Positions 26,923 to 35,866 of a DNA stretch of 64,000 nt are shown here, one piece after another. The notes below the pieces were generated by a model. That model saw nothing but the letters and a program-made list of their open reading frames with translations, was not told the DNA's origin and made no database searches. Within the stretch, counting starts at the first letter, position 1. Every line of letters starts with the position of its first letter. Origin of the DNA: Rhodoferax saidenbachensis (GTDB lineage: Bacteria > Pseudomonadota > Gammaproteobacteria > Burkholderiales > Burkholderiaceae_C); NCBI RefSeq assembly GCF_001955715.1, contig NZ_CP019239.1, positions 1,364,001 through 1,428,000 of the forward strand, in the 5' to 3' direction. Position numbers and translations under genes: made by a program.

Positions 26923-28080
26923 TTATAGCTCTTCCACGCGGCGCGCGGGGTAGCTGTCCCAGGCTTGGCAGCCCGGGCATTGCCAGAAATGTTGCTTGGC
27001 TTCAAAGCCGCAGGCCGCACAGCGGTAGCGGGTGAGCGGTTTGACGGCATGGTCCAGTGCGCGCTGCACCTGGGGGTGAAACTGCTCGTGTTCCAGTTTT
27101 TCGCCAGCAATCCATTTGGCGGCGGCCACCAGGGATGGCTCTTTCTCCAGATGGTGGGCATACCACTCGCGCGCGCTGGTGGTGGCATCGCCGCTGGCGG
27201 CTTCCAGGGCCACGATGGCGTCCAGCACATCCAGCGACGGTGTTTCTGCGTACAGCGCCTTGAGTTTTGCCAGGGCCTGTGCACACTGGCCGCCCCGCAT
27301 CGCGCAGTCGGTCAGCTGGGCCGCAATCAGGGGGATGGCAGAGGGCGCCGCGTCCAGTGCTTCCATGAGGGTGAGGGCCGCGCTGTGTGGGTCGCCCGAC
27401 TGGTCTTGCAGGCGGGCCAGATCCATGCGCGGGCGCGGGACCTCCGGGGCGGTTTGCGTGGCTTGTGTCAGAAGAGCCTGGGCTTGCTGGGTATCGCCCT
27501 GTGCCGCCAATGTGGCTGCTTGTTCACACAGGTAGTGGGCCAGCCGGCCCTTGAAGCTGCCTTGCCCCGCCGATTCCAGTTTCTCCGCAATCTGTGCCGC
27601 CTGGGGCCAGTCGCGGGAGCGCTCATAGTTGGCCAGCAGCGCTAGGCGGGCCTGGGCTTCAAAACGGGTGCCTTCGAGCTTGCGCAGGGCTTCTTCGGCA
27701 CGGTCCAGCAGGCCGGCCTTGAGGTAGTCCAGCGCCAGGGCATGTTGCGCACGGTGCCGGTCGTCCAGCACCAGGTCGCCACGCGACAGCAGGTGCTGGT
27801 GCACCCGCACGGCACGTTCGTATTCGCCGCGGCGGCGGAACAGATTGCCCAGCGCGAAATGCAGCTCGGAGGTATCCGGGTCGTTTTGCACCGCTTCGAT
27901 GAAAGCGTCAATGGCCTGGTCCTGCTGCTCGTTGAGCAGAAAGTTCAGACCCTTGAAATAGGCCTTGGGGGCCTGGCGGTTTTCCAGGCGCAGCTGGCGC
28001 ATGTCCATGCGCGAAGCCAGCCAGCCCAGTACAAAGGCCACAGGCAGGCCTAGCAAAATCAGCGTCAGATCAAATTCCAT
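26923..28080 (-). CDS. lapB: lipopolysaccharide assembly protein LapB
   Basis: A 385-residue inner-membrane-anchored regulator that, with LapA and FtsH partners, controls LpxC level and LPS assembly. The N-terminal TM is at 1-20 (MEFDLTLILLGLPVAFVLGW). Tandem TPR helices follow from about 45 to 310 (LNFLLNEQQDQAIDAFIEAV, ELHFALGNLFRRRGEYERAV). A C-terminal rubredoxin-type metal knuckle is formed by YRCAACGF and WQCPGCQAWDSYP (two C-x-x-C). This is the exact LapB architecture. It overlaps lapA by 11 bases and precedes the heptose genes, linking LPS precursor supply and control. Confidence 0.96.
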   Translation of the reverse strand: MEFDLTLILLGLPVAFVLGWLASRMDMRQLRLENRQAPKAYFKGLNFLLNEQQDQAIDAFIEAVQNDPDTSELHFALGNLFRRRGEYERAVRVHQHLLSRGDLVLDDRHRAQHALALDYLKAGLLDRAEEALRKLEGTRFEAQARLALLANYERSRDWPQAAQIAEKLESAGQGSFKGRLAHYLCEQAATLAAQGDTQQAQALLTQATQTAPEVPRPRMDLARLQDQSGDPHSAALTLMEALDAAPSAIPLIAAQLTDCAMRGGQCAQALAKLKALYAETPSLDVLDAIVALEAASGDATTSAREWYAHHLEKEPSLVAAAKWIAGEKLEHEQFHPQVQRALDHAVKPLTRYRCAACGFEAKQHFWQCPGCQAWDSYPARRVEEL

Positions 28081-28387
28081 GGATAGTCGGTACGGCAGGT
28101 TTGTCCGCGTCGGCAGCTGCTACGGCAGCCAGCGCTGCGGCGGCATCGCGTTGCGCACGGTAGGCGGCGCGGCGGTGTTGCCACCAGCGTGGCACCATGC
28201 CCAGCACGCCGATCACCAAGCCCAGCGCAAAGGCGATCAGCACGACCAGCACCAGTGGCCCCGTCCATTGCTGTCCGAAGAAAAAGCGCACCGTCACATC
28301 GCCCTGGTTATTCAGGGCAAAAGCGAAAAGGGTAAAAAAAATGGCTGCTTTAAGTAACCACTTAAAGAGCCATGCGACTTGTTTCAT
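28070..28387 (-). CDS. lapA: LapA-domain lipopolysaccharide assembly protein
   Basis: A 105-residue protein with two TM segments (about 8-26 and 42-66), separated by NQGDVTVRFFFGQQWTGPL, the conserved LapA (DUF1049) periplasmic loop. A cytoplasmic Arg/Ala-rich segment of about 35 residues follows (PRWWQHRRAAYRAQRD). It overlaps the lapB start by 11 bases and follows ihfB by 40 bases, the usual betaproteobacterial order. Confidence 0.92.
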   Translation of the reverse strand: MKQVAWLFKWLLKAAIFFTLFAFALNNQGDVTVRFFFGQQWTGPLVLVVLIAFALGLVIGVLGMVPRWWQHRRAAYRAQRDAAAALAAVAAADADKPAVPTIHGI

Positions 28388-28427
28388 TCATCTCCTAGGG
28401 TAGCGAGATGATTCTAATGGAGCGCAA

Positions 28428-28739
28428 TCAAACTTTTGTCTTGGTTTCCAGCTCGGCAGTGCGGGTATCCACAGCTTCACGCAGGGCCTTGCCGGGCTTG
28501 AAGTGGGGGACGCGTTTTTCGGGAATCGCAACACTCTCGCCGCTGCGCGGATTGCGGCCCATGCGGGGCGGGCGACGGTTGATGGAGAAGCTGCCAAAGC
28601 CGCGAATCTCGATGCGGTGGCCGCGTACCAGGGCGTCGTTCATGGCGTCCAGAATGGCCTTCACGGCGAATTCGGCGTCGCGGTGGGTCAGCTGGCTAAA
28701 ACGGTTGGCCAGTTCTTCAACGAGGTCGGAGCGGGTCAT
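28428..28739 (-). CDS. ihfB: integration host factor subunit beta
   Basis: A DNA-bending nucleoid protein that heterodimerises with IhfA. The 103 residues start [20 protein letters not shown] and include the dimer core [20 protein letters not shown] and [12 protein letters not shown]. The minor-groove arm follows with the intercalating Pro ([20 protein letters not shown]), then [14 protein letters not shown] short extra C-terminal tail ([12 protein letters not shown]) is present. It is located just after rpsA as in most proteobacteria. IHF would also assist the sigma-54 promoter upstream of glnA in this window. Confidence 0.97.
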   Translation of the reverse strand: MTRSDLVEELANRFSQLTHRDAEFAVKAILDAMNDALVRGHRIEIRGFGSFSINRRPPRMGRNPRSGESVAIPEKRVPHFKPGKALREAVDTRTAELETKTKV

Positions 28740-28817
28740 GGATTTTTGGTTTCAGCAAAGAAAACGACCGGCCACACACACGCGCAGCCGGTCGTTCATT
28801 CAGTTCAACAGCAAGTC

Positions 28818-30500
28818 TTAGTTGTTGTTGTCCAGTTTGGCGCGCAGCAGAGCGCCCAGGCTGGTGGTACCAGCGTTTTCACGGGCAGATGCCTGGCTCA
28901 GAGCAGCCATGGCTTCGCCTTGGTCCGCAGCGTCCTTGGCCTTGATGGACAACTGGATGTTGCGGGTCTTGCGATCCACATTGACAACCACAGCGGTCAC
29001 TTCGTCGCCTTCTTTCAGCACGTTGCGAGCGTCTTCAACGCGGTCGCGGCTGATTTCGGAAGCGCGCAGGTAACCAATGATGTCTTCGCCCAGATCGATT
29101 TCAGCACCCTTGGCATCCACAGTCTTGACCTTACCGGTTACAACCTGGCCCTTGTCGTTGATCGACACGAAGGTGGTGAAAGGATCGGAGTCCAGTTGCT
29201 TGATACCCAGGGAGATGCGTTCGCGGTCCACGTCCACAGCCAAGACCAAAGCCTCGACTTCTTGGCCCTTCTTGAATTCGCGCACAGCAGCTTCGCCGGT
29301 TTCGTTCCAGGACAGGTCGGACAGGTGCACCAGACCGTCGATACCAGCAGCCAGACCGACGAACACGCCGAAGTCGGTGATGGATTTGATCGGGCCCTTC
29401 ACGCGGTCGCCGCGCTTGGTGTTTTGTGCGAACTCTTGCCATGGGTTGGCCTTGCACTGCTTCATGCCCAGGGAGATACGGCGCTTGTCTTCGTCGATTT
29501 CCAGAACCATGACTTCGACTTCGTCACCCAGGGCAACGATCTTCGAAGGCGCAACGTTCTTGTTGGTCCAGTCCATTTCGGACACGTGCACCAGACCTTC
29601 GATTCCGGGTTCCAGTTCCACAAACGCGCCGTAATCGGCGATGTTGGTGATCTTGCCGAACATGCGCGTACCTTGGGGGTAACGGCGGTTCACGCCCATC
29701 CAAGGATCGTCGCCCATTTGCTTCAGACCCAGAGACACGCGGTTCTTTTCGGTGTCGAACTTCAGGATCTTGGCAGTGATTTCTTGACCAGCAGTCACCA
29801 CTTCGGAAGGGTGACGGACACGGCGCCATGCCATGTCGGTGATGTGCAGCAGGCCGTCGATACCGCCCAGGTCAACGAATGCACCGTATTCGGTGATGTT
29901 CTTGACCACGCCTTGCACCACAGAACCTTCTTTGAGGGTGTGCATCAGCTTGGCGCGTTCTTCGCCCATGGAGGCTTCGACCACGGCACGGCGAGACAAC
30001 ACGACGTTGTTGCGCTTGCGGTCCAGCTTGATAACCTTGAATTCCAGGGTCTTGTTTTCGTACGGAGACAGATCCTTGGTAGGACGTGTGTCGACCAGCG
30101 AACCGGGCAGGAATGCGCGGATGCCGTTGACCAGAACGGTCAGGCCGCCCTTGACCTTGCCGGAAGTGGTACCAGTGACGAATTCGCCGGATTCCAGGGC
30201 TTTTTCCAGGCTCATCCAGGAAGCCAGACGCTTGGCCTTGTCACGGGACAGGATGGTGTCGCCATAGCCGTTTTCAACGGAGTCGATGGCCACGGAAACG
30301 AAGTCGCCAACTTGCACTTCGAGTTCGCCCTTGTCGCTCTTGAATTCTTCGATTGGCACGTAGGCTTCGGACTTGAGGCCAGCGTTGACAACAACGAAGC
30401 TGTGCTCGATACGTACGACTTCAGCGGTGATGACTTCACCGGTGCGCATTTCCGAGCGTTGCAGAGATTCTTCAAATAGGGCTGCGAAAGATTCAGACAT
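28818..30500 (-). CDS. rpsA: 30S ribosomal protein S1
   Basis: A 560-residue ribosomal protein that unfolds and docks mRNA on the 30S subunit. The start at 30500 ([20 protein letters not shown]) matches the conserved N-terminus; an upstream in-frame codon is less likely. Six S1 repeats can be followed, for example [20 protein letters not shown] (domain 3), [20 protein letters not shown] (domain 4), [20 protein letters not shown] (domain 5) and [20 protein letters not shown] (domain 6). It lies between aroA-cmk and ihfB on the minus strand. Confidence 0.98.
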   Translation of the reverse strand: MSESFAALFEESLQRSEMRTGEVITAEVVRIEHSFVVVNAGLKSEAYVPIEEFKSDKGELEVQVGDFVSVAIDSVENGYGDTILSRDKAKRLASWMSLEKALESGEFVTGTTSGKVKGGLTVLVNGIRAFLPGSLVDTRPTKDLSPYENKTLEFKVIKLDRKRNNVVLSRRAVVEASMGEERAKLMHTLKEGSVVQGVVKNITEYGAFVDLGGIDGLLHITDMAWRRVRHPSEVVTAGQEITAKILKFDTEKNRVSLGLKQMGDDPWMGVNRRYPQGTRMFGKITNIADYGAFVELEPGIEGLVHVSEMDWTNKNVAPSKIVALGDEVEVMVLEIDEDKRRISLGMKQCKANPWQEFAQNTKRGDRVKGPIKSITDFGVFVGLAAGIDGLVHLSDLSWNETGEAAVREFKKGQEVEALVLAVDVDRERISLGIKQLDSDPFTTFVSINDKGQVVTGKVKTVDAKGAEIDLGEDIIGYLRASEISRDRVEDARNVLKEGDEVTAVVVNVDRKTRNIQLSIKAKDAADQGEAMAALSQASARENAGTTSLGALLRAKLDNNN

Positions 30501-30601
30501 TTGTGTTGCGGTTTTCACCGCGGGGTTAAGTTATCGAACCCCATTGCCCTTGGTGTGAACCGGTGCGCTGACGCGCGAGGAGAGCCGTGGGGGCCAAATT
30601 T

Positions 30602-30621
30602 GCAAAGGCGTGAGCCTTTGC
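30602..30621 (-). other. hairpin in the leader between rpsA and aroA-cmk
   Basis: GCAAAGGC and GCCTTTGC form a perfect 8-bp stem with a 4-base loop in the 132-base spacer between the aroA-cmk stop and the rpsA start. On the minus strand it is followed by AAATTTGG, not a T-run, so a strong terminator is unlikely. A processing or attenuation site ahead of rpsA is possible. The rest of the spacer shows nothing recognisable. Confidence 0.55.
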
Positions 30622-30632
30622 CGGTTAGTCTT

Positions 30633-32639
30633 TCAAGCGGACTTAAAAGGCTGTTTGCTTTGCCACCAGTCCAACACGATTTCAACGGAGGAATCCACCG
30701 TCAAATCCGAGTTGTCCAGCAACTGGGCGTCTTCTGCAGGCTTTAGAGGAGCGACGGGCCGGGAGGAGTCACGGGCGTCGCGGGCTTCCAAGTCCGCGCG
30801 TAGATCGGCGAGTATAGCCGGAATTCCCTTTGAAATCAACTGCTTATAGCGTCGTTCCGCGCGGCAGGTGGCGCTGGCGGTCAGAAACACCTTTAAAGGC
30901 GCGTTGGGGAAAATGATGGTGCCCATGTCGCGGCCATCGGCCACCAGGCCCGGCAATTGCCGGAAATTGCGCTGAAAGTCCACCAAAGCGCCCCGTACCA
31001 GCGGAAAAGCCGATACCCGCGAGGCATTCATGCCCGCTTCTTCGGTGCGGATGGCATCACTGACATCTTCACCATCCAGCAGGATGTGGCTGCCCTCAAA
31101 GCGGATCGGCAGGGAGCGCAGCAAGGCGACGATGGCCTCCTGGTTCGCCACTTCCAGCGCAATACCGGCGCGTGTAGCGGCCAGGCCGGTGATCCGGTAC
31201 AGCGAGCCGGAGTCCAGAAAGTGGTAGCCCAGCTTTTCTGCCACCACGGCGGCCAGGGTGCCTTTGCCAGAGGCCGTGGGACCATCCACGCAGACCACCG
31301 GAATGTGGGTCGCGGAGGCCTGCGCCACCGAGAACAGGGTTTCAAAGTAGTCGGGGAAGGTCTTGGCTACGCATTTGGGGTCTTCAATGCGCACCGGCAA
31401 TCCGGCCGGGTTGAAGACGGCCAGCGAAAAACACATCGCGATGCGGTGGTCGTCGTAGGTATGGATGCTGGCAGCGCGCCAGTCTTGTGCGCTGGTCGGC
31501 GGTGTCACGCGGATGAAGTCTGCTCCTTCCACCACCGTGGCGCCCAGCTTGCGCAGCTCGGTGGCCATGGCGGCGATGCGGTCGGTTTCCTTGACGCGCC
31601 AGCTGGCGATATTGCGCAGCGTGGTGGTGCCGTCGGCGTAAAGCGCCATCACGGCCAGCGTCATGGCGGCGTCGGGGATGTGGTTGCAGTCCAGGTCGAT
31701 GGCTTTCAGGGGCCAGGCTGCGCGGCGCACTTCTAGCCAGTTGGGTCCGCTTTCAATGCGTGCCCCCATTTGTTTGGCGGCGTCAATGAAACGGATGTCA
31801 CCCTGGATGGAATCTGCGCCTACGCCCTGGATTTTGATGCCATTTTGGCCTCTAACCCCCATGGATATTGCGCCAAGCGCTATGAAATAGCTAGCAGATG
31901 AGGCATCGGCTTCGACGTGCAGCACTTTCGGTGACTGCAGTTTGCAGCCCGCCGGAATGGTGAAACGCTGCCAACCGTCGCGCCGCACCTGCACACCAAA
32001 GCGGGCCAGCAGGTTCAGCGTGATCTCGATATAGGGACGGGAAATCAGTTCCCCCACCACTTCAATCACGATGTCCTTGGTGGCCACTAGCGGTAGCGCC
32101 ATCAGCAGTGCTGTGAGGAACTGGCTGGACACATCGCCACGGACCTGGATGGGCGCGTCCAGCTTCAGGTTGGGTTTGCCAATCCGCAAGGGGGGGAATC
32201 CGTCCTGGCCCAAATAATCAATGTGGCAGCCCAACTGGCGAAGTGCATCCACCAGGTCGCCAATCGGGCGCTCGTGCATGCGCGGAACGCCACTGAGTTC
32301 AAAATCACCGCCCAAGACGGCCAGCGCGGCGGTCAGTGGGCGCATGGCGGTGCCGGCATTGCCCATGAACAGCTTGGCGGGAGCGGTGCCCAGGCGGCCA
32401 CCCAGGCCGGTGATCTCTACCGTGCTGCCGTTTTCCTGTACGCCACAGCCCAGGGTGCGCAGGGCCGCCAGCATGACGCGGGTGTCGTCCGAGTCCAGCA
32501 AGTCGTGGATGGTGGTGGTGCCTTCGCACAGCGCGGCGAGTAGCAAGACCCGGTTGGAAATGCTCTTGGAGCCGGGGAGGGTGACGCTGCCGGAGGCGCC
32601 CAGCAGCGGTGGAAGGTCCAGGAATTCGGTGGAGAACAT
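30633..32639 (-). CDS. aroA-cmk: bifunctional EPSP synthase / cytidylate kinase
   Basis: A 668-residue fusion. Residues 1-440 are 3-phosphoshikimate 1-carboxyvinyltransferase: [38 protein letters not shown] (class I form, Gly and Pro of the glyphosate-sensitive type), [16 protein letters not shown], and the SLAVF-type end with [16 protein letters not shown]. Residues about 450-668 are CMP kinase: [20 protein letters not shown] (P-loop), [37 protein letters not shown], and [17 protein letters not shown]. The start at 32639 overlaps the tyrA stop (TAATG-type). A dispersed-repeat copy (31854-31895) lies inside the EPSP domain. The fusion is known in Burkholderiales. Confidence 0.97.
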   Translation of the reverse strand: MFSTEFLDLPPLLGASGSVTLPGSKSISNRVLLLAALCEGTTTIHDLLDSDDTRVMLAALRTLGCGVQENGSTVEITGLGGRLGTAPAKLFMGNAGTAMRPLTAALAVLGGDFELSGVPRMHERPIGDLVDALRQLGCHIDYLGQDGFPPLRIGKPNLKLDAPIQVRGDVSSQFLTALLMALPLVATKDIVIEVVGELISRPYIEITLNLLARFGVQVRRDGWQRFTIPAGCKLQSPKVLHVEADASSASYFIALGAISMGVRGQNGIKIQGVGADSIQGDIRFIDAAKQMGARIESGPNWLEVRRAAWPLKAIDLDCNHIPDAAMTLAVMALYADGTTTLRNIASWRVKETDRIAAMATELRKLGATVVEGADFIRVTPPTSAQDWRAASIHTYDDHRIAMCFSLAVFNPAGLPVRIEDPKCVAKTFPDYFETLFSVAQASATHIPVVCVDGPTASGKGTLAAVVAEKLGYHFLDSGSLYRITGLAATRAGIALEVANQEAIVALLRSLPIRFEGSHILLDGEDVSDAIRTEEAGMNASRVSAFPLVRGALVDFQRNFRQLPGLVADGRDMGTIIFPNAPLKVFLTASATCRAERRYKQLISKGIPAILADLRADLEARDARDSSRPVAPLKPAEDAQLLDNSDLTVDSSVEIVLDWWQSKQPFKSA
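31854..31895 (+). repeat. 42-bp dispersed element, copy in aroA-cmk
   Basis: AACCC (31854-31858) preceded by GGCCTCT, 11 bases, GCGC (31870-31873), CAAGC, and the stem region GCTATGAAATAGCTAGC (31879-31895) with four pairs and one mismatch. It is antisense to the gene; on the coding strand it reads A-S-Y-F-I-A-L-G-A. It is the most diverged copy after GCGC, but it keeps the upstream GGCCTCTA block and both fixed spacings. Confidence 0.65.
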
Positions 32640-33514
32640 TACTTGTTGAGTTTGGAGGTCATGCTCCAGTTGGCGCGGGTGTTGCTGGCCTGTTCGATCA
32701 AACCTTCGAGGGCTTCCGCGTTGCCGCTGGAGATCATCAGTTCGAGCGCTTGCAGGTTGCGCTGGAAGATCTTGCTTTGTGCCAGCAACTCTTCGCGGTT
32801 GGATACCAATATGTCGCGCCACACCTTCGGGTCGCTGGCGGCAATACGCGTGAAGTCACGAAAGCCGGGGCCGGCCAGTGACAGGTAGTCTTTGCCTTGG
32901 GGCTGGCCGGAAATCGCGTTCATCAAGGCAAACGAAATCAGGTGTGGCAGATGGCTCACGGCAGCGAAGGCGGCGTCGTGCTGTTCGGGCGACATCTGCA
33001 GCACCCGGCAGCCCAGTGCGGTCCATACGTCCACTGCTTTTTGCAGTTGCGTGGTGAGGGTGCGCTCGATCGGGGTCAGGATGATTTGGCGGCCGGCATA
33101 CAGATCCGGGTCGGCATGTTCCACGCCCGAAACTTCTTTGCCCGCAATCGGGTGGGCGGGCACAAAGGAGCCGATCTGTTCGCGCAGCGCCCGGCGGCCC
33201 GCGTCAATGACGTCGCGTTTGGTGGAACCCACATCCATGATCAGCATGTCGGAGGTCACGAGGTGTTTGATGGCCTTGAACGTCGCCTCGGTGGCGGCTA
33301 CCGGTACGGCGATCAGCACGATGTCTGCGCCCGACACGGCCAGCAGGGCGGAGGGCGCTTCGATATCGATGACACCCATGGCGCGCGCGCGTTCGGTGGT
33401 GCTGGGCGATTTGCTGTACCCCACCACACGTTTGACCAGGCCGGCACGTTTGAGTGCCAGCGCAAACGAGCCACCCATCAGTCCACAACCAATCAAGCCA
33501 AGCTGTTCAAACAT
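32639..33514 (-). CDS. tyrA: prephenate dehydrogenase family protein
   Basis: An NAD-dependent prephenate (or arogenate) dehydrogenase of tyrosine synthesis, 291 residues. The start at 33514 ([20 protein letters not shown]) places the GxGxxGG nucleotide motif at the N-terminus. Other landmarks are [53 protein letters not shown] (catalytic His in HPIAG), and [18 protein letters not shown]. No chorismate mutase or ACT domain is attached. It sits between pheA and aroA-cmk with overlapping or close boundaries, forming an aromatic amino acid operon. Confidence 0.93.
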   Translation of the reverse strand: MFEQLGLIGCGLMGGSFALALKRAGLVKRVVGYSKSPSTTERARAMGVIDIEAPSALLAVSGADIVLIAVPVAATEATFKAIKHLVTSDMLIMDVGSTKRDVIDAGRRALREQIGSFVPAHPIAGKEVSGVEHADPDLYAGRQIILTPIERTLTTQLQKAVDVWTALGCRVLQMSPEQHDAAFAAVSHLPHLISFALMNAISGQPQGKDYLSLAGPGFRDFTRIAASDPKVWRDILVSNREELLAQSKIFQRNLQALELMISSGNAEALEGLIEQASNTRANWSMTSKLNK

Positions 33515-33549
33515 AGGTGTTCCTGTCGTGGTGTGGCATCCATCAGCGG

Positions 33550-34632
33550 TCAGTCGGCCAATGGGTAAGTACCCAGCACTTTGTAAAAAGCGCACAGCCC
33601 TTGCAGATCCTGAAGTGCTGCTGCGACCTGGGGCTGGGAAGGGTGGCCCTGCAGGTCAATATAAAAATAGTATTCCCACTGGCCTGAGCGTGCCGGGCGC
33701 GACTCAAAACGTGTCATGGACACACCGTGCTGCTTGAGTGGCACCAGCATGTCGTGTACGGCGCCGGGCCGGTTGGGTACCGAGACCACGAGGCTGATGC
33801 AGTCCTTGCCTGTGGCTTGCGGCGCGGGCATGGTGGTGGGCAGGCACACCACGACAAAACGGGTGCGGTTGAAGGCCACGTCCTGAATGGCCAGTGCGGC
33901 CGTGTGCAGGCCAAATTCAGCCCCCGCGCGTTCGCTGGCAATCGCGGCCCAGGCGGGGTTGGCTGCAGCCAGGCGCGCGCCCTCTGCGTTGCTGGACACG
34001 GCACGCCGCTCGGCATTGGGCAGGTGGGTGCTGAGCCATTGTTGGCACTGGGCCAGCGCTTGCGGGTGGGCCAGCACCACTTCAACGCCCTCCAGCGATG
34101 CAGTGCTGCGCAGCAGGTTGTGGCGTACCAGCAGGCTGATCTCGCCCACGATGTGCAGCGGGGAGTGCAGCAGCAGGTCCAGCGAGCGGGTCACCACGCC
34201 CTCGGTGCTGTTCTCTACCGGGATCACACCAAACTCGGCCGAGCCCGCGGTGGCCGCGTGGAACACTTCGTCAAAGTTGGCGCAAGGCAAGTGGGTGATG
34301 CTGGAGCCGAAAAAGCGCAATGCAGCTTCTTCGCTGAAGGTGCCCTTGGGGCCCAGGTAGGCCACGCGCTGCGGTGCTTCCAGGGCGCGGCAGGCGGACA
34401 TGACTTCGCGCCAGATGAAGGCCACGCTTTCGTTTTTGAGGGGGCCTGCGTTGGTCTGTTGCAAACCGCCGATGACCTGGGCTTCGCGCTCGGGGCGAAA
34501 CACCGGCGAGCCGTCAATGCGTTTGACTTCGCCGACTTCGTTGGCGAGTCCGGCGCGGCGGTTGAGCAGGGTCAGGAGTTCCTTGTCAACAGCGTCGATC
34601 AGGGTGCGAAGTTCAGGCAGTGTTTTGGCCAT
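33550..34632 (-). CDS. pheA: bifunctional chorismate mutase / prephenate dehydratase
   Basis: A 360-residue P-protein leading to phenylpyruvate. Residues 1-90 are an AroQ-type chorismate mutase (LRTLIDAVDKELLTLLNRRA, REAQVIGGLQQTN, FIWREVMSACRALE). Residues 95-275 are the dehydratase (YLGPKGTFSEEAALRFFG, FGVIPVENSTEGVVTRSLDL, and the Thr-Arg-Phe catalytic triplet NRTRFVVV). Residues 280-360 are an ACT domain for phenylalanine feedback, with GAVHDML and the ESRPARSGQWEYYFYID motif. It is followed by tyrA and preceded by serC, 23 bases away. Confidence 0.97.
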   Translation of the reverse strand: MAKTLPELRTLIDAVDKELLTLLNRRAGLANEVGEVKRIDGSPVFRPEREAQVIGGLQQTNAGPLKNESVAFIWREVMSACRALEAPQRVAYLGPKGTFSEEAALRFFGSSITHLPCANFDEVFHAATAGSAEFGVIPVENSTEGVVTRSLDLLLHSPLHIVGEISLLVRHNLLRSTASLEGVEVVLAHPQALAQCQQWLSTHLPNAERRAVSSNAEGARLAAANPAWAAIASERAGAEFGLHTAALAIQDVAFNRTRFVVVCLPTTMPAPQATGKDCISLVVSVPNRPGAVHDMLVPLKQHGVSMTRFESRPARSGQWEYYFYIDLQGHPSQPQVAAALQDLQGLCAFYKVLGTYPLAD

Positions 34633-34655
34633 GGATGTGGGGGCGCTCAGTGCGG

Positions 34656-35783
34656 TTAACCGTGGGTGCGCTCAAATTCTCGCATGTAGGCGACCAGCGC
34701 CTGCACGCCTCCCAGCGGCATGGCGTTGTAAATGCTGGCGCGCATGCCGCCGACAGATTTGTGGCCCTTGAGTTGCAGCAGGCCAGCGGCTTTGGCACCC
34801 GCCAGGAAGGCATCGTTCAGCGTTTCGTTGCGCAGGAAGAAGGGAATATTCATGCGTGAGCGCGCATTGCGGGCAACCCCGTTGATGTAAAAGCCGGATG
34901 CATCAATCGCCTCATACAACAGCTCCGCTTTGGCAATGTTGCGTGCCTCCATGGCGGCGACACCGCCCTGGCGCTTGAGCCACTGGAACACCAGGCCTGC
35001 CATGTAGATGGAATAGGTGGGTGGTGTGTTGTACATCGAGCCGTTGTCAGCCACTGTCTTGTAGTCAAACGCGCTGGGGCAAACGGGCAGGGCGTGGCCG
35101 AGCAGGTCTTCGCGTACTACCACCAGCGTGACACCGGCGGGCCCGAGGTTCTTCTGGGCACCGCCAAAAGCCAGACCAACCTTGCTCCAGTCCACTGGGC
35201 GTGAAGCCACATGCGAGGAGAAATCGATCACCAACTCGGCTTTGGAGCCCAGGGCTTTGAGGTCAGGCAGAGTTTGAAATTCGATGCCGTTGATGGTCTC
35301 GTTGGTGCACAGGTGCACGTAGCTGGCCTGATCGCTGAGCTGCCAGCTGCTGGCGGCGGGAATGGCGGTGAAGCCATCGGCCTTGCCGCTTGCAGCAACA
35401 GCGGTCTGGCAGTACTTGCCAGCTTCCTTGTGGGACTTTTCACTCCAACTGCCGGTCAGCACAAAGTCGACATGGCCCTGGCCACCCTGGGCTGCGCGCA
35501 AGGCGCTGAGGTTCAGCGGAACAATGGCGTTTTCAGCCAGACCACCGCCCTGCATGAACAGGATTTTGAAGTTGGCAGGCACGGCCAGCAACTCACGCAA
35601 ATCGGCTTCGGTGCGGTCGTAGATCGACTGGAACTCTTTGCCGCGGTGGCTCATCTCCATCACACCCATGCCGCAGCGTTTGCCACTGGCGTCCGGCCAG
35701 TCCAACATCTCGTCGGCGGCCTGCGCCAGCACTTCGGCCGGCATGGTGGCCGGACCGGCCGAGAAGTTGTAAGGGCGTTGCAT
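34656..35783 (-). CDS. serC: phosphoserine aminotransferase
   Basis: A PLP enzyme converting 3-phosphohydroxypyruvate to phosphoserine, also used in PLP synthesis. The 375 residues start [20 protein letters not shown] and show [10 protein letters not shown], the cofactor site [37 protein letters not shown], and the lysine region [40 protein letters not shown] and the end [13 protein letters not shown] follow the family. It is located between gyrA and pheA, a conserved arrangement. A dispersed-repeat copy stands in its 5' leader. Confidence 0.97.
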   Translation of the reverse strand: MQRPYNFSAGPATMPAEVLAQAADEMLDWPDASGKRCGMGVMEMSHRGKEFQSIYDRTEADLRELLAVPANFKILFMQGGGLAENAIVPLNLSALRAAQGGQGHVDFVLTGSWSEKSHKEAGKYCQTAVAASGKADGFTAIPAASSWQLSDQASYVHLCTNETINGIEFQTLPDLKALGSKAELVIDFSSHVASRPVDWSKVGLAFGGAQKNLGPAGVTLVVVREDLLGHALPVCPSAFDYKTVADNGSMYNTPPTYSIYMAGLVFQWLKRQGGVAAMEARNIAKAELLYEAIDASGFYINGVARNARSRMNIPFFLRNETLNDAFLAGAKAAGLLQLKGHKSVGGMRASIYNAMPLGGVQALVAYMREFERTHG

Positions 35784-35813
35784 CAGACGGTTTTAGGTGT
35801 CAAATCGGGCTCT

Positions 35814-35855
35814 AGCCCTTGGTGGGTGTGCGCAGGCAGCTATTAAATTTATAGC
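35814..35855 (+). repeat. 42-bp dispersed element between gyrA and serC
   Basis: AGCCC (35814-35818, within GGGCTCTAGCCC), 11 bases, GCGCAGGCAGC (35830-35840) and the stem GCTATTAAATTTATAGC (35839-35855), fully paired over five bases. It fills the gap between the gyrA stop and the serC start, inside the presumed gyrA-serC transcript. Confidence 0.9.
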
Positions 35856-35866
35856 GTTTCGGTAGG

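Noticed and set aside
28503..30479. Long open frame on the plus strand opposite rpsA
   Set aside because: It is the antisense shadow of the S1 repeats in a GC-rich gene. It is His/Gln/Val-rich with no domain, and rpsA on the other strand is certain.
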